A DNA stretch of 64,000 nucleotides from Vibrio tritonius (GCF_001547935.1 NZ_AP014636.1:744001-808000); one strand, 5' to 3'. Counted from the stretch's first letter, positions 34,855 to 43,634 are shown. Program-made: numbers and translations. Notes: generated from the letters alone by a model not told the origin.

Positions 34855-35145
34855 TCAGAAGATATTTTTCATGTCGCGATAAAAATTTTCATGAGAACCT
34901 AAAGCCATAAGTTCAAGAGTAACGGTGTCATCTTCGTAACTATAACCAAGTAATGTAAGTTGTTTCACCATTTTAAATTTGTATACGCGAAGGAAGGATA
35001 AATCGCCTTTCTTTTGCTGTCCTAGAAGCGGATCTTCAATCAATTCTTTGATCGCGTTATCTAGATCCGCTTTTTGGTTTTTGTGTAGTTTTTTGACAGC
35101 CTTTTTAAATGTAGGTGTTTGAAGAACTTGAGTAATCTTAGCCAA
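34855..35145 (-). CDS. RelE/ParE-type toxin of a ParD-like pair
   Basis: About 96 residues from TTG 35145 (LAKITQVLQTPTFKKAVKKL), chosen because GAGGA precedes it. The open frame reaches 35190 but then overlaps the antitoxin more deeply. It has a C-terminal GSHENFYRDMKNIF and KQLTLLGYSYEDDTVTLELM, typical of the RelE/ParE fold. It starts just before the antitoxin stop, which implies coupled translation. The cassette reads against the main direction. Confidence 0.75.
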   Translation of the reverse strand: MAKITQVLQTPTFKKAVKKLHKNQKADLDNAIKELIEDPLLGQQKKGDLSFLRVYKFKMVKQLTLLGYSYEDDTVTLELMALGSHENFYRDMKNIF

Positions 35146-35359
35146 AGTTGTATTCCTCAAGTTTTCCGGCTTCTTTTTCGGCTTTGGCAATAATTGCTTG
35201 TTTTACGAATTCATAAGGTAAATCGGGATTATCTTCCATCATTTCACCGATTTTAGCCCAGTGTTCAATTTGTTTGGGTGTCGTGCGGTTTAGAGCTTTA
35301 GCCATAATAGCCGCTTTATCAACCAAATCTTGGTCAAGTCGAATACTTGCAGTAGACAT
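35138..35359 (-). CDS. ParD-like antitoxin
   Basis: A 73-residue protein with a ribbon-helix-helix N-terminus (ASIRLDQDLVDKAAIMAKALNR) and PKQIEHWAKIGEMMEDNPDLPY, the pattern of the ParD-like antitoxin family. First gene of the pair. GGAG precedes the start. A palindrome at 35390-35406 upstream is the probable operator. Confidence 0.75.
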   Translation of the reverse strand: MSTASIRLDQDLVDKAAIMAKALNRTTPKQIEHWAKIGEMMEDNPDLPYEFVKQAIIAKAEKEAGKLEEYNFG

Positions 35360-35389
35360 AATAAAATCTCCTTAGTGTGGTATAAGGAT

Positions 35390-35406
35390 TGTAGCGGATT
35401 GCTACA
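35390..35406 (-). promoter_or_regulatory. Probable operator of the ParD-like pair
   Basis: TGTAGC and GCTACA form an inverted repeat around GGATT, 31 bases before the antitoxin start. Confidence 0.5.
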
Positions 35407-35422
35407 TTAGTGGCAATATGAA

Positions 35423-35515
35423 GCATGACAACACGTTCCAATTGACCTTCTACTGTCACGAATTTTGGTTCCCAAAATTAGCGCCAGCAGTAGGCAATTG
35501 AACTACACGTTAGGC
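35423..35515 (+). repeat. attC site
   Basis: Begins GCATGACAACACG and ends CTACACGTTAGGC. It has a near-palindromic centre ATTTTGGTTCCCAAAAT, shared with the site at 36805. Confidence 0.85.
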
Positions 35516-35528
35516 AGATAAGGAAATC

Positions 35529-36041
35529 ATGAAGTTTAGAGTTAGAAAAGCATTACTAGATGATGTCGATAGAATCGCAAATATACACGCTAGTTCATGG
35601 GCATATGCGTACAATGGGCTGATGCCTCAGAGCTTTATCGAAAGCTATACATTAGAAAAGCGTCAAAAATTGTGGTCGAACATCATTGAGCGAAATTTGG
35701 CGGAAGTTCTCGTCGCGGATTGTGATGACGGATTGGTTGGTTTTCTGTGCTTTGGGCAGCCTAAAACTTTGAAAGGCACTGAAGTGTATGAACTGAGCTC
35801 GATTTACATTGCCCCTGATAAGATTGGGACTGGTATTGGTCAAGCGCTTTATAATGAGTGCGAGAGATTGCTCCGCGTATTGAAGGCTCAAAAGGTTTCG
35901 TTGTGGGCACTTGATAGTAATGAACGTGCATTGAATTTTTATACAAAGCAGGGCCTTACTCCAACAGGTGAGATCAGTAAAGAGCGTACTAATGACGTTG
36001 TTTTGAATGATGTAGAGTTAGCTAAGGAGCTATCTGCCTAA
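35529..36041 (+). CDS. GNAT-family N-acetyltransferase (cassette gene)
   Basis: A 170-residue GNAT enzyme. It has an N-terminal MKFRVRKALLDDVDRIANIH, the central YELSSIYIAPDKIGTGIGQAL with the acetyl-CoA loop (G-x-G-x-G/A as GTGIGQA), and LWALDSNERALNFYTKQGL. The closest general group is the RimI-like family. The substrate is unknown; antibiotic acetylation cannot be claimed. AAGGA precedes ATG 35529 and the stop lies in the attC that follows. Confidence 0.85.
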   Translation: MKFRVRKALLDDVDRIANIHASSWAYAYNGLMPQSFIESYTLEKRQKLWSNIIERNLAEVLVADCDDGLVGFLCFGQPKTLKGTEVYELSSIYIAPDKIGTGIGQALYNECERLLRVLKAQKVSLWALDSNERALNFYTKQGLTPTGEISKERTNDVVLNDVELAKELSA

Positions 36042-36090
36042 CAAACAAGGATAAGTGTCGCGCAGCCGACACTTTAACTGGGTGTTGAAC
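36036..36090 (+). repeat. Short attC site
   Basis: GCCTAAC to GTTGAAC in 55 bases, with AAGTGTCG and CGACACTT forming the stem. It is much shorter than the other sites here and similar in size to the 59-base elements of mobile integrons, so this cassette may come from another integron. Confidence 0.8.
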
Positions 36091-36156
36091 AAGCCCGAGC
36101 CACTTATATAGTAAATTGCAGATTCGATGTTTATGGTAGGTACGCAGGGCAAACGC

Positions 36157-36789
36157 ATGAAACCAAATTATCAAGTTCATGAAGACATGTATGTTGAAGC
36201 TCGCCAAGCTGGCTGGGAAGGTTGGGGGGGCAATGAGCGAATGTCTAAAGCAGTTTTAGTGGATCGTTTTCTAGAGATATGTGAACGACCCCAAAAAGGT
36301 AAACTGCTCGAATTAGGTTGCGGTGAAGGGCATCATTGCCGAGCTTTCCAGAAGTTGGGTTTTTCGGTAACAGGTATAGATATCTCACCAACCGCAATTG
36401 CATGGGCAAAAGAAAAAGCTAGAGTAACAGGAACTGAGGGTAATTATTATACTGCTGACCTAACAGCAGAGTCTCTTGAACTTCCAGAACGTTATGATGT
36501 TGTGATTGACGGTAATTGCTTACATTGTATTATCGGCGCAGATCGAGCCATATTCTTGGGTAATGTTTATCGTTCACTATCTGAAAATGGAGCGTTTTTC
36601 GTCAGTAGCTTGTGTTCTAAAGATGAAAATAGCTATGAAACATATAGGAACAACACTCCATATCGTCATGTTACCTCTCAAAGTGGTCTAATCGTTGAAC
36701 TAGAGCAAGCTGGGTTTCAAGTGCTTTATGTCAGTGTCTATGAACGTGAAACTTCAAACCACATAACGGTATATGCAATAAAAGCATAA
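36157..36789 (+). CDS. Class I SAM-dependent methyltransferase (cassette gene)
   Basis: A 210-residue methyltransferase. Motif I is KLLELGCGEGHHCRAF (about residues 50-65), followed by VTGIDISPTAIAWAKEKA (the Asp that binds the ribose) and YDVVIDGNCLHCI. The layout matches TehB-like small-molecule methyltransferases, but the substrate is unknown. ATG 36157 is chosen (AGGG upstream, MKPNYQVHED); the frame is open from 36127. Confidence 0.82.
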   Translation: MKPNYQVHEDMYVEARQAGWEGWGGNERMSKAVLVDRFLEICERPQKGKLLELGCGEGHHCRAFQKLGFSVTGIDISPTAIAWAKEKARVTGTEGNYYTADLTAESLELPERYDVVIDGNCLHCIIGADRAIFLGNVYRSLSENGAFFVSSLCSKDENSYETYRNNTPYRHVTSQSGLIVELEQAGFQVLYVSVYERETSNHITVYAIKA

Positions 36790-36804
36790 TTTGAGTCGTT
36801 ATTA

Positions 36805-36898
36805 TCCATACAAGAGCGTGCCAATTAACCTCCTACTGCCACGAATGTTGGTTCCCAAAATTAGCACCGGTAGTCGGCAGTTGTACTTCACGTTATCC
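36805..36898 (+). repeat. attC site
   Basis: Begins with a degenerate CCATACAAGAGCG and ends CTTCACGTTATCC, with the centre TTGGTTCCCAAAATTAGC as in the site at 35423. Confidence 0.8.
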
Positions 36899-37014
36899 GC
36901 CAAAGATCGGATGAACATCCATGCTTTTGTGCAATATTCTGATAATTTGAATATTCTGACTGCCAATTTGTTGATAAAAAATAACGAGACTTCCTTGAGG
37001 GAATTTCCGTTATC
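36893..37014 (-). pseudogene. parE remnant (3' end only)
   Basis: From the attC core GTTATCC onward the sequence repeats the 3' end of the parE cassette at 32807 with a few base changes (AAAGATCGG..., then the segment coding IIRILHKSMD). The match ends near TTATCCT at about 37010-37016. Only about 40 codons remain, with no parD. Confidence 0.8.
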
Positions 37015-37128
37015 CTAGGTTGTACAGAAATAGCGCTTTTAGTGAAGCAGGCGCATACTGACGTAAGGCTTTATGACACAACGGCTATTCATGCTGAAGA
37101 AGCTGTTTTGTTCTCATTAGAGGAATAG
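37009..37128 (+). pseudogene. Aspartate/glutamate racemase family remnant (3' end only)
   Basis: Forty codons in frame read VILGCTEIALLVKQ, then DVRLYDTTAIHAEEAV and a TAG at 37126-37128. ILGCTE with the catalytic Cys and YDTT-x-IHAE are the C-terminal signatures of Asp/Glu/hydantoin racemases. The 5' part is missing and is replaced by the antisense parE remnant, sharing a few bases at the junction. Confidence 0.7.
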
Positions 37129-37207
37129 TCAGGCAGTCTAGAGCTTACGGAGTAATGCTGGGTTGTGATAGTGAAGCGTTGCTCGCAAAGTTAATTGAGC
37201 GTTATAG
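37129..37207 (+). repeat. Degenerate attC site, possible end of the array
   Basis: The right part AAGTTAATTGAGCGTTATAG matches the usual end of Vibrio attC sites (TTAATTGGGCGTTA). The left core is not recognisable. Confidence 0.45.
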
Positions 37208-37263
37208 CGCTCTGGTAGTCCGCAGGTGAGTGAATATCTAAGACTTATTTATAAGGAAAAAAT

Positions 37264-37623
37264 TTGAATAGAAATGGTTTAATCATTTATTGGTTGGGTT
37301 GTCTTTATGTTGTGACATATTTTCTAAGAGATAACTTTGTGTTGTTTTACGATCAATTTTCTTTAGTTTGTACATTTGTTCCCGCTATTTGTTCGTTACT
37401 TATACGAAAAGATGAGTCGACTAATAATAAACTACTCAGATTTTTTAAAGTTAGCTGGGTAAGCGCGGGCCTAACGACAATGTATGGCACTATTTTAGTA
37501 ATGAGTCAGATACCCTTAGAAGCAGGAAGCTTGGTTGTGGGTTTTAGTGTTGCAATATTGCCAATATTTTACGCATTTTTATTGAGTTTGGTGATTGTTC
37601 CTTTTGTAATAGATAAACGCTGA
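37264..37623 (+). CDS. Small membrane protein, unknown
   Basis: A 119-residue protein with about four membrane segments (near residues 7-22, 30-46, 62-80, 88-115) and a short charged loop (RKDESTNNK). No family is recognised. The start is TTG 37264 with AAGGA 7 bases upstream. It lies just after the last recognisable attC, so it may be the final cassette or the first chromosomal gene. AT-rich, like the array. Confidence 0.55.
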   Translation: MNRNGLIIYWLGCLYVVTYFLRDNFVLFYDQFSLVCTFVPAICSLLIRKDESTNNKLLRFFKVSWVSAGLTTMYGTILVMSQIPLEAGSLVVGFSVAILPIFYAFLLSLVIVPFVIDKR

Positions 37624-37682
37624 TAGTTAGCAGGCAACAACAGATGATGTATACATCAGCCACTAGTGGTTGAACACTATCA
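37620..37682. repeat. Inverted repeat with inner palindrome
   Basis: CTGATAGT and ACTATCAG flank about 45 bases that contain the perfect palindrome GATGTATACATC (37646-37657). It could be a terminator-like fold or a decayed recombination site. It lacks attC core heptamers. Confidence 0.4.
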
Positions 37683-37745
37683 GTTTACTAAGGCAATAAG
37701 CAAAGTGACGATGTGGTAGGTGGTATACACAGTGGAGATGTTTGT

Positions 37746-38096
37746 GTGATAGATCTGATAAAGAAAGTAATTATTATTAATTTGATAGCTGCTCTTATTG
37801 TATTCGTGTTATCCAGATATGTTCAGTTTTTCAAAGCAGTGTCATATTCAGATTTCTTGTTTTTTGTCGTTATCGTGATTTGGGCGTTAGCAAGACTACT
37901 TTGGGAAGGTGGTGTTGATATGAAGGCTTCACGGTATGATGATCCGTTAACCGACAAAGTGTACGGTATGGTTAAGGATTTTGATTTTTCTAAAGATGAA
38001 CAAAATCGAAAAAAGCAAAACTATCATACGGGTTTAGTACTTTTTATTGCAGGCTTGCCAGCATTTCTAGCGCTTATAGTAACGCAATTGCTTTAG
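37746..38096 (+). CDS. Small membrane protein, unknown (three segments)
   Basis: A 116-residue protein with hydrophobic segments at about 6-23, 33-50 and 93-113 and a charged loop (DDPLTDKVYGMVKDFDFSKDEQNRKK). It resembles short DUF3899-type membrane proteins, but this is a weak impression. The GTG at 37746 has GGAG upstream and is preferred to the open frame from 37713, whose first residues look non-coding. Confidence 0.5.
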   Translation: MIDLIKKVIIINLIAALIVFVLSRYVQFFKAVSYSDFLFFVVIVIWALARLLWEGGVDMKASRYDDPLTDKVYGMVKDFDFSKDEQNRKKQNYHTGLVLFIAGLPAFLALIVTQLL

Positions 38097-38239
38097 CTAC
38101 GGTAACGTGATTACATGTGATTACATTGTTGATGTTATCACTTAAGCGCTAATTTAATTAGCAAATGCTATATAATGTCAGGTATGTGCTTTTTATATCA
38201 TTAAGTTATAAATAACATCAGTTAATGAAAGGAGGAAGT

Positions 38240-38578
38240 ATGATAATTGCTTGTAAAAGAGAAGATATTAGATGGTCAAAAACTCCATTCATTGGTGTTG
38301 AATTTTGTTGGCTATCTGAAAAAAATGAAAATGGTAGAACTGCAATACTAAAATTTGATGAACATGCTGAATTGCCGTTACATAATCACCCTGGTTGGGA
38401 ACAAATATATGTTATTGAAGGTCGTTTAAAGATAAACTCGGAAATTTATGAAAAGAATGATTTTGCTTTTATAGAAGAACAAACCGAACACTCTATATTA
38501 GCATTGGAGTCGAGTAAATATATTACTATTTCACAAATGGAAGGCGTTAATATGATTGCTGAATCGTTAATAAGTTAA
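38240..38578 (+). CDS. Cupin-domain protein, ChrR-like
   Basis: A 112-residue single-domain cupin. The first motif LPLHNHPGWEQIYVIEGRL carries the two His and the Glu that bind a metal, and the second part NDFAFIEEQTEHSIL supplies the last His. ChrR-type cupins bind zinc or act as small enzymes; the function here is unknown. ATG 38240 is chosen because AAAGGAGG directly precedes it. Preceded by a tandem GTGATTACAT repeat (38107-38126). Confidence 0.75.
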   Translation: MIIACKREDIRWSKTPFIGVEFCWLSEKNENGRTAILKFDEHAELPLHNHPGWEQIYVIEGRLKINSEIYEKNDFAFIEEQTEHSILALESSKYITISQMEGVNMIAESLIS

Positions 38579-38656
38579 TGATTCAGTAATAATAAATGAT
38601 TTATCATAAGAAGGTGTTGTGCTAAATCTATCACTCATAGTGGTTAAGGTTTCAAT

Positions 38657-39013
38657 ATGGACATAAAAGAGACAATTAAGTGGCAATGGGAAGGATATTT
38701 AAATTACCATCAATCACGAGAAAACCTTTTTATTCACATCGTTTTTGTGCCTATTTTTATTGTTAGCTTTGTATGTTTGGTACTGTCTATAGTGTGGTTT
38801 AATTTGGTTTTTGCGTCGATTTTTCTGTTCGCAATGATGTTATCGTTTGGTTTTCAAGGAGTTGGTCATAGTAAAGAAACCAACCCTTCAGAACCGTTCA
38901 CCGGTGTGAAAAATGCCATGGTACGTATATTGGCCGAACAGTTTTATACATTTCCAAAGTTCGTATTGTCTGGTAAGTGGTATCAAGCATTACGAAAATT
39001 AGAGCAAAAATAA
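38657..39013 (+). CDS. Mpo1-like (DUF962) membrane protein
   Basis: A 118-residue protein with YHQSRENLFIHIVFVP near the N-terminus, two central membrane segments (about 29-48 and 50-68), and FQGVGHSKETNPSEP. The conserved His residues and the GH-x3-E-x-N-P element match Mpo1-like/DUF962 proteins, whose yeast member is an Fe-dependent fatty-acid dioxygenase. The membrane core is normal in length. It starts at ATG 38657 and is a single gene between cupin and transglutaminase-like genes. Confidence 0.7.
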   Translation: MDIKETIKWQWEGYLNYHQSRENLFIHIVFVPIFIVSFVCLVLSIVWFNLVFASIFLFAMMLSFGFQGVGHSKETNPSEPFTGVKNAMVRILAEQFYTFPKFVLSGKWYQALRKLEQK

Positions 39014-39060
39014 CCAACGCCTCTTCCCCATATTACTTTGATAATTTAAATGAGTAAAAA

Positions 39061-39945
39061 ATGGACCTTTCTATTTATGCTACGGCGAGCGCTGAAACAG
39101 AACTTGGCGTGTATCGCCAAGATATTAGATTGTTACCAAATGACATTGGTTCGCTCTGTCGTTTTGTACAAAATCTTCTCGTTCATGCTTATTGGTTAGA
39201 CAGGTATTCTTTACACGATGACGAAACTGATAAATGGCGTGAAATGCAAGCTCGGTCGGTTATTAATATATTGGATTTGGCGGTATTTAAATCCAACACG
39301 AATATTCGTGAACTTAGGAAGCCTAAAGATAAAGTGGTGAGTATCTGTCGCGATTTTTCGTTACTGCTTTGTGCGGTGCTGCGCGAGAAACAGGTTCCGG
39401 CACGCGTGCGATGTGGGTTTGCCACTTATCTTGGGTCTGATCACTTTGAAGATCATTGGGTTTGTGAATATTGGGATGTTAAGTTATCTCGTTGGGTATT
39501 GGTCGACGCGCAGCTTGATGAGATACATCGACGTGTTTTACAATTTAATTTCAATGCGTTGGATGTCCCTAAGTCAGCGTTTCTGTATGCTGGTGAAGCA
39601 TGGTGTTTGTGTCGTACAGGGAAACTGTCGGCAGATAGATTTGGTATTTTTGATTTATCTGGGCTTGCGTTTATTAAAGGAAATCTCATCAGAGATTTAT
39701 TTGCTCTTGCAACTATCGAGCTTATGGCGTGGGACACCGGTTGGGGGTTATTAAAAGATTACATCACACCAATTGATTCAGCAGAAGAATTTGAGTTACT
39801 TGATGATTTGGCTGTATTCAGCCAAACCTCCAATATTGAAAAGGCTATTACGGCTGTGAAGACTCAGCCAGGTATTCAACTTCCCTCAAATTGGTCTTTT
39901 AGCGATTTTCCCACCATTGAAGTGCTGTATTCAAAACTCAATTGA
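39061..39945 (+). CDS. Transglutaminase-like (papain-fold) protein
   Basis: A 294-residue cytoplasmic protein with the Cys-His-Asp triad of the transglutaminase-like superfamily: VVSIC96RDFSLLLCAVLRE, FEDH132WVCEYWD and WVLVD149AQLDE. Bacterial members are often proteases or peptide-modifying enzymes; the substrate is unknown. No signal peptide. It ends before the convergent peptide transporter operon. Confidence 0.78.
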   Translation: MDLSIYATASAETELGVYRQDIRLLPNDIGSLCRFVQNLLVHAYWLDRYSLHDDETDKWREMQARSVINILDLAVFKSNTNIRELRKPKDKVVSICRDFSLLLCAVLREKQVPARVRCGFATYLGSDHFEDHWVCEYWDVKLSRWVLVDAQLDEIHRRVLQFNFNALDVPKSAFLYAGEAWCLCRTGKLSADRFGIFDLSGLAFIKGNLIRDLFALATIELMAWDTGWGLLKDYITPIDSAEEFELLDDLAVFSQTSNIEKAITAVKTQPGIQLPSNWSFSDFPTIEVLYSKLN

Positions 39946-40099
39946 GAGTTTTAAATGTAGCATTCAGATGAGCCATTAATGAGCGCTATCTTTATCAAAA
40001 GACCAAAAGAGCTCTGTCGGGCGAATAATTACATAGGTTTAGTGCTCTTTATTGCCGCTCTCAAGGCTTTCGTTACATGCTTTGTTTCTTATTTCAATG

Positions 40100-40924
40100 T
40101 CAACATGGCAAAGTGCTGCGTTTTTTCTTACGTTGACTCGGGTGAGTAATCGGAATAGCCGAAAGCAAAACCTTGGTGTACTCATCTTGGGGGTGGTTGT
40201 ATATCGTTAAAGTGTCGCCGGTTTCAACAATTTTGCCTTTGTTCATAACCGCAACTCGGTCGGATATATGACGCACAACCGATAAATCGTGAGAAATAAA
40301 AATGATAGCAAGCTCTAATTCTTGCTGTAGTTTTATCAATAAATTAATAATTTGCGCCTGTACCGACACATCTAAAGCCGAAACCGATTCATCGCAAATT
40401 AGCAGTTTCGGTTTCAATGCTATCGCTCTAGCAATCCCAATTCGTTGCCGTTGACCGCCAGAAAACTCGTGCGGGTAGCGGTTAACACACTCCTCTGGTA
40501 GCCCCACTTTTACCAGCAGTTCTTTTACCCATTGTTTTCGCTCTTCTTTGGTGCCGATATTGTGGATATCAAACGGCTCTTGAATGATCATTCCTATTGA
40601 ATGACGAGCATTTAGCGATTCAAGCGGGTCTTGAAAAACAATCTGCATTTCCTTTCTTAGTGGCTGCATCTGTTTGCGCGATAACGACGTAATGTCTTGT
40701 CCTTCAAACCAAATTTTCCCCGATGACGGTTCTAACAATTTTAGAATGGTTCGACCTAACGTGCTTTTCCCACACCCAGATTCACCCACTAGCCCGAGGG
40801 TTTCGCCTTTGGCAAGAGAAAGTGATACGCCATCGACCGCTTTGAGCACATAGCCTTTGGAGAAGAGTTTGCGGTTGCTGGCAAAATACTGAGTGATATT
40901 TTCGATTCTTAATAACTCTGACAT
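40100..40924 (-). CDS. Peptide ABC transporter ATPase, OppF-type
   Basis: A 274-residue ATPase with Walker A GESGCGKST, Q-loop QDPLESLNARHS, signature SGGQRQRIGIARA and Walker B LLICDESVSALDVSVQAQ. The C-terminal PITHPSQRKKKR is typical of the OppF/DppF end. Last gene of the five-gene operon running from 45743. It energises uptake of oligopeptides with the adjacent OppD-type subunit. Confidence 0.88.
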   Translation of the reverse strand: MSELLRIENITQYFASNRKLFSKGYVLKAVDGVSLSLAKGETLGLVGESGCGKSTLGRTILKLLEPSSGKIWFEGQDITSLSRKQMQPLRKEMQIVFQDPLESLNARHSIGMIIQEPFDIHNIGTKEERKQWVKELLVKVGLPEECVNRYPHEFSGGQRQRIGIARAIALKPKLLICDESVSALDVSVQAQIINLLIKLQQELELAIIFISHDLSVVRHISDRVAVMNKGKIVETGDTLTIYNHPQDEYTKVLLSAIPITHPSQRKKKRSTLPC

Positions 40925-40930
40925 ACGGGG

Positions 40931-41794
40931 TTACTCTACTTCGGTAAGAACGTCGCTTGGTAATTCATCAATTGGAATGAACTGCTTTGGAATGCTATTT
41001 ATGTTCGGCATGAGCTTGAGCAGTTTTTTTGTGTAGGGGTGCTGCGCGTGATCAAAGAGGGTAAAGACATCGGCATATTCTACAATCTCCCCTTGGTACA
41101 TCACGGCCACATCGTCACACACTTCCGCGACGACCCCCAAATCGTGAGTGATGAAAATCATCCCCATGCCTGTTTCTTGCTGCAATTCGTTCATGAGTTC
41201 CAATATCGACGCTTGTACGGTGACATCAAGCGCTGTAGTGGGTTCATCGCAGATCAGAATGTCCGGTTTGCATGCCAGTGCCATGGCGATCATCACGCGC
41301 TGCCTCATCCCGCCAGATAAGTTATGAGGGTATTCATCTAAACGCTGCTTGGCGCGGGGTATGCGCACTTTTTCTAGCATTTCCAAAGCGGTACTATGGC
41401 GCTGCTTAGCACTGAGTTCGGGGCGGTGCAGCGTTAACACTTCAACCAATTGATGACGAATGGTGTGAACCGGGTTTAATGCTGTCATGGGATCTTGAAA
41501 AATAATAGAGATTCGATTGCCACGAATCGACCACAGCTCTTTAGTGGGCAAAGATAAAATAGGTTTGTCGCGGTAGATGATATCCCCTTGTGTGACCTTG
41601 CCTTGAGGGTAGGGAAGTAGCCCGAGTATGGTCATGGCAGTGACACTTTTGCCACTGCCAGACTCACCAACGAGACCAAGGGTTCTACCTGCGTACACAT
41701 TCAGGTCAACGCCCTTTAAGATCTCCGTTATTCCTTCATCATTCTCAAAACTCACATGAAGATCCCGCACGGTGAGGATTGGGCTATTGGTCAT
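40931..41794 (-). CDS. Peptide ABC transporter ATPase, OppD-type
   Basis: A 287-residue ATPase with Walker A GESGSGKSV, Q-loop QDPMTALNPVHTI, signature LSGGMRQRVMIAMA and Walker B ILICDEPTTALDVTVQAS. It pairs with the OppF-type subunit 6 bases downstream. It overlaps the end of the binding-protein gene by 11 bases. In Escherichia coli yejF the two ATPases are one fused protein; here they are separate genes. Confidence 0.88.
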   Translation of the reverse strand: MTNSPILTVRDLHVSFENDEGITEILKGVDLNVYAGRTLGLVGESGSGKSVTAMTILGLLPYPQGKVTQGDIIYRDKPILSLPTKELWSIRGNRISIIFQDPMTALNPVHTIRHQLVEVLTLHRPELSAKQRHSTALEMLEKVRIPRAKQRLDEYPHNLSGGMRQRVMIAMALACKPDILICDEPTTALDVTVQASILELMNELQQETGMGMIFITHDLGVVAEVCDDVAVMYQGEIVEYADVFTLFDHAQHPYTKKLLKLMPNINSIPKQFIPIDELPSDVLTEVE

Positions 41795-43634
41795 CCTTGG
41801 CTCCCAGTTTAAAACGTGTATCTATGATGGTTACTGGTGGGAACACTTTGTGCTCCTTACGGGCTGCGAGTGTCTCTTTCTTCACATCTTCATCGATCCA
41901 AAAATTGGCCACATCCATGGGGGACGTTAAGCTCAGGGTTTGCTTGGTCATGCCATTTTTCGGGAACTTAATCCAACGCCAAAATCCTTCACGGGTATAA
42001 GGCACCATGTAGCCGGGCACAATTAAATACTCGTCGGCGACCTTTTGAATAATTTGGTGAGAAATGGCCACTTTGTCCTTTTTAAGAAAGGTGTGACGGT
42101 AAGCCGTAATCAATTTATCCATCTCTGGATTTTTGTAATTGGTGAAGTTGTTAGTTTGGTTCGCCGCGGTTTCGGAACTTAGGTATTCCCAGTAAGAGGG
42201 GATTTCGCCAGCGCCCATGTGTAAGAAGGCAATTTGGTGTTTCTTTTCAAGCATAAATTTGAATGCCGAAGAGCCATCGATCAAGTTTAGCGTTAATTCT
42301 AGGCCTGCTTTTTTAGCTTGTTCTTTTAAGTAGGCGATGCGCCGAGTGTGTGGTGCAAAGCTATAGGTGACAGCAAAAGAGAGCCGTTGGCCTGCAGCAT
42401 TGCTGCGAATGCCATCCGCATCGATGTGTGTAAAGCCGGCTTTATTGAAATAGTTAATTGCTTTTTGTGGATCAAACTTAGGCGCCGTTTGATTGGCAAT
42501 ATCATAGTCGCCGTGGCCGTAACCCATACCACTTGGTAAGCGCATGTAATCACCACGCAATACATGCAAAAGCATGCCATCAAAATCCATCGCATAGGTA
42601 ATGCCCGCGCGAACGTTAACATCATTGAGCATTGGCATTGCCGTGTTCATCCACAAGCCGCCGGCACCTTGTGGCAGTTGGTTATAGCCCCAGAACTTTT
42701 GGATATAGCCATCTTTGTATGGTTCGGTATCGGATTTTTCATGCCATAACGAGGGAAGGACTAAACCGTAAGTATCGATATCGCCTCTTTCAAAGTGTTT
42801 TCGAGCGATGTCGTTATCTCGAATGACCTTCATACTGATTTTATTTACGTTATAGCGGTTTTGATAATAACGATTAGAGTAGCCCCACCAATCGTTAACG
42901 TGCTTAAACACCAGCTTTTTGCCGCGTTCGATCTTATCTAGCACATAGGGACCCACCGTTGGTTCAACTTTAAAGTTATAGCGACGGACAAAATCATCTG
43001 GCATACCATCACCATTTTTGTCCTTTTTGAGCTTGGCAAAAAAGTGTTTTGGTCTTGGCTGCAAGCCGTTACTTGGCATGTTGATTTGGGTCATCAACTC
43101 ATCATTGCTCATTTTTGTTCCAGACTTGATGGCAATGGTGTAGTCATCGTACTTGATCACATCGGTAATGGCGTTGGTGAAAAAGTCGTTATACCAAGGA
43201 TCTACAATGTCTTTAGAACGGTTGTAAGTGAGCATAAACAGGTAGTCGTCGGCAGTTACCTTAGTGTTATCCGACCAACGTGCATTTGGGTCGAGTTTAA
43301 AATAAACCGTTTGATTATCAGCAGAAAACGCCCAAGCCGTTGCGAGTTGTGGAATCCATTTTCCGGTATTTGGGTGACGACCTGCTAATTTGGGTGTGCC
43401 ATCCATCAAATAGCCGCGAATGCCAGAGTTGGCATCAGGACCCACACTGCGTAATGTCTGTGGGAAGCTGTTCATATACGTGTAGAACGTCCCCCCTTGT
43501 TTGGCTTCTTTTGAAGCGAATAGGGGTTCTTGATTATGCTCTATCCAGTTCACTTTTTCTGGCAGTGTTGCACCAATAGCAACTTGGGTTGAGCTAGCCA
43601 AAAGGGCAAAAGTAACCAATGCGAGTTTGTTCAT
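41784..43634 (-). CDS. Peptide ABC transporter binding protein, YejA-like
   Basis: A periplasmic solute-binding protein of 616 residues, family 5. A signal peptide (MNKLALVTFALLASSTQVAIGA) is present when translation starts at ATG 43634, which AAGGA precedes; the longer frame to 43730 overlaps the permease gene and is rejected. The body has KYDDYTIAIKSG, YGYGHGDYDIANQTAPKFDP-like sections and NYKNPEMDKLI near the end. YejA-type proteins bind oligopeptides. It sits third, between permeases and ATPases. Confidence 0.85.
   Translation of the reverse strand: MNKLALVTFALLASSTQVAIGATLPEKVNWIEHNQEPLFASKEAKQGGTFYTYMNSFPQTLRSVGPDANSGIRGYLMDGTPKLAGRHPNTGKWIPQLATAWAFSADNQTVYFKLDPNARWSDNTKVTADDYLFMLTYNRSKDIVDPWYNDFFTNAITDVIKYDDYTIAIKSGTKMSNDELMTQINMPSNGLQPRPKHFFAKLKKDKNGDGMPDDFVRRYNFKVEPTVGPYVLDKIERGKKLVFKHVNDWWGYSNRYYQNRYNVNKISMKVIRDNDIARKHFERGDIDTYGLVLPSLWHEKSDTEPYKDGYIQKFWGYNQLPQGAGGLWMNTAMPMLNDVNVRAGITYAMDFDGMLLHVLRGDYMRLPSGMGYGHGDYDIANQTAPKFDPQKAINYFNKAGFTHIDADGIRSNAAGQRLSFAVTYSFAPHTRRIAYLKEQAKKAGLELTLNLIDGSSAFKFMLEKKHQIAFLHMGAGEIPSYWEYLSSETAANQTNNFTNYKNPEMDKLITAYRHTFLKKDKVAISHQIIQKVADEYLIVPGYMVPYTREGFWRWIKFPKNGMTKQTLSLTSPMDVANFWIDEDVKKETLAARKEHKVFPPVTIIDTRFKLGAKDDQ

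Noticed and set aside
35529..36789. Antibiotic-resistance role for the GNAT and methyltransferase cassettes
   Set aside because: Both show only general family motifs, with no feature specific to known resistance enzymes.
21496..37207. A CRISPR array, because of regularly recurring repeats
   Set aside because: The repeats are attC sites of differing sequence with whole genes between them; there are no short identical repeats with equal spacers and no cas genes.
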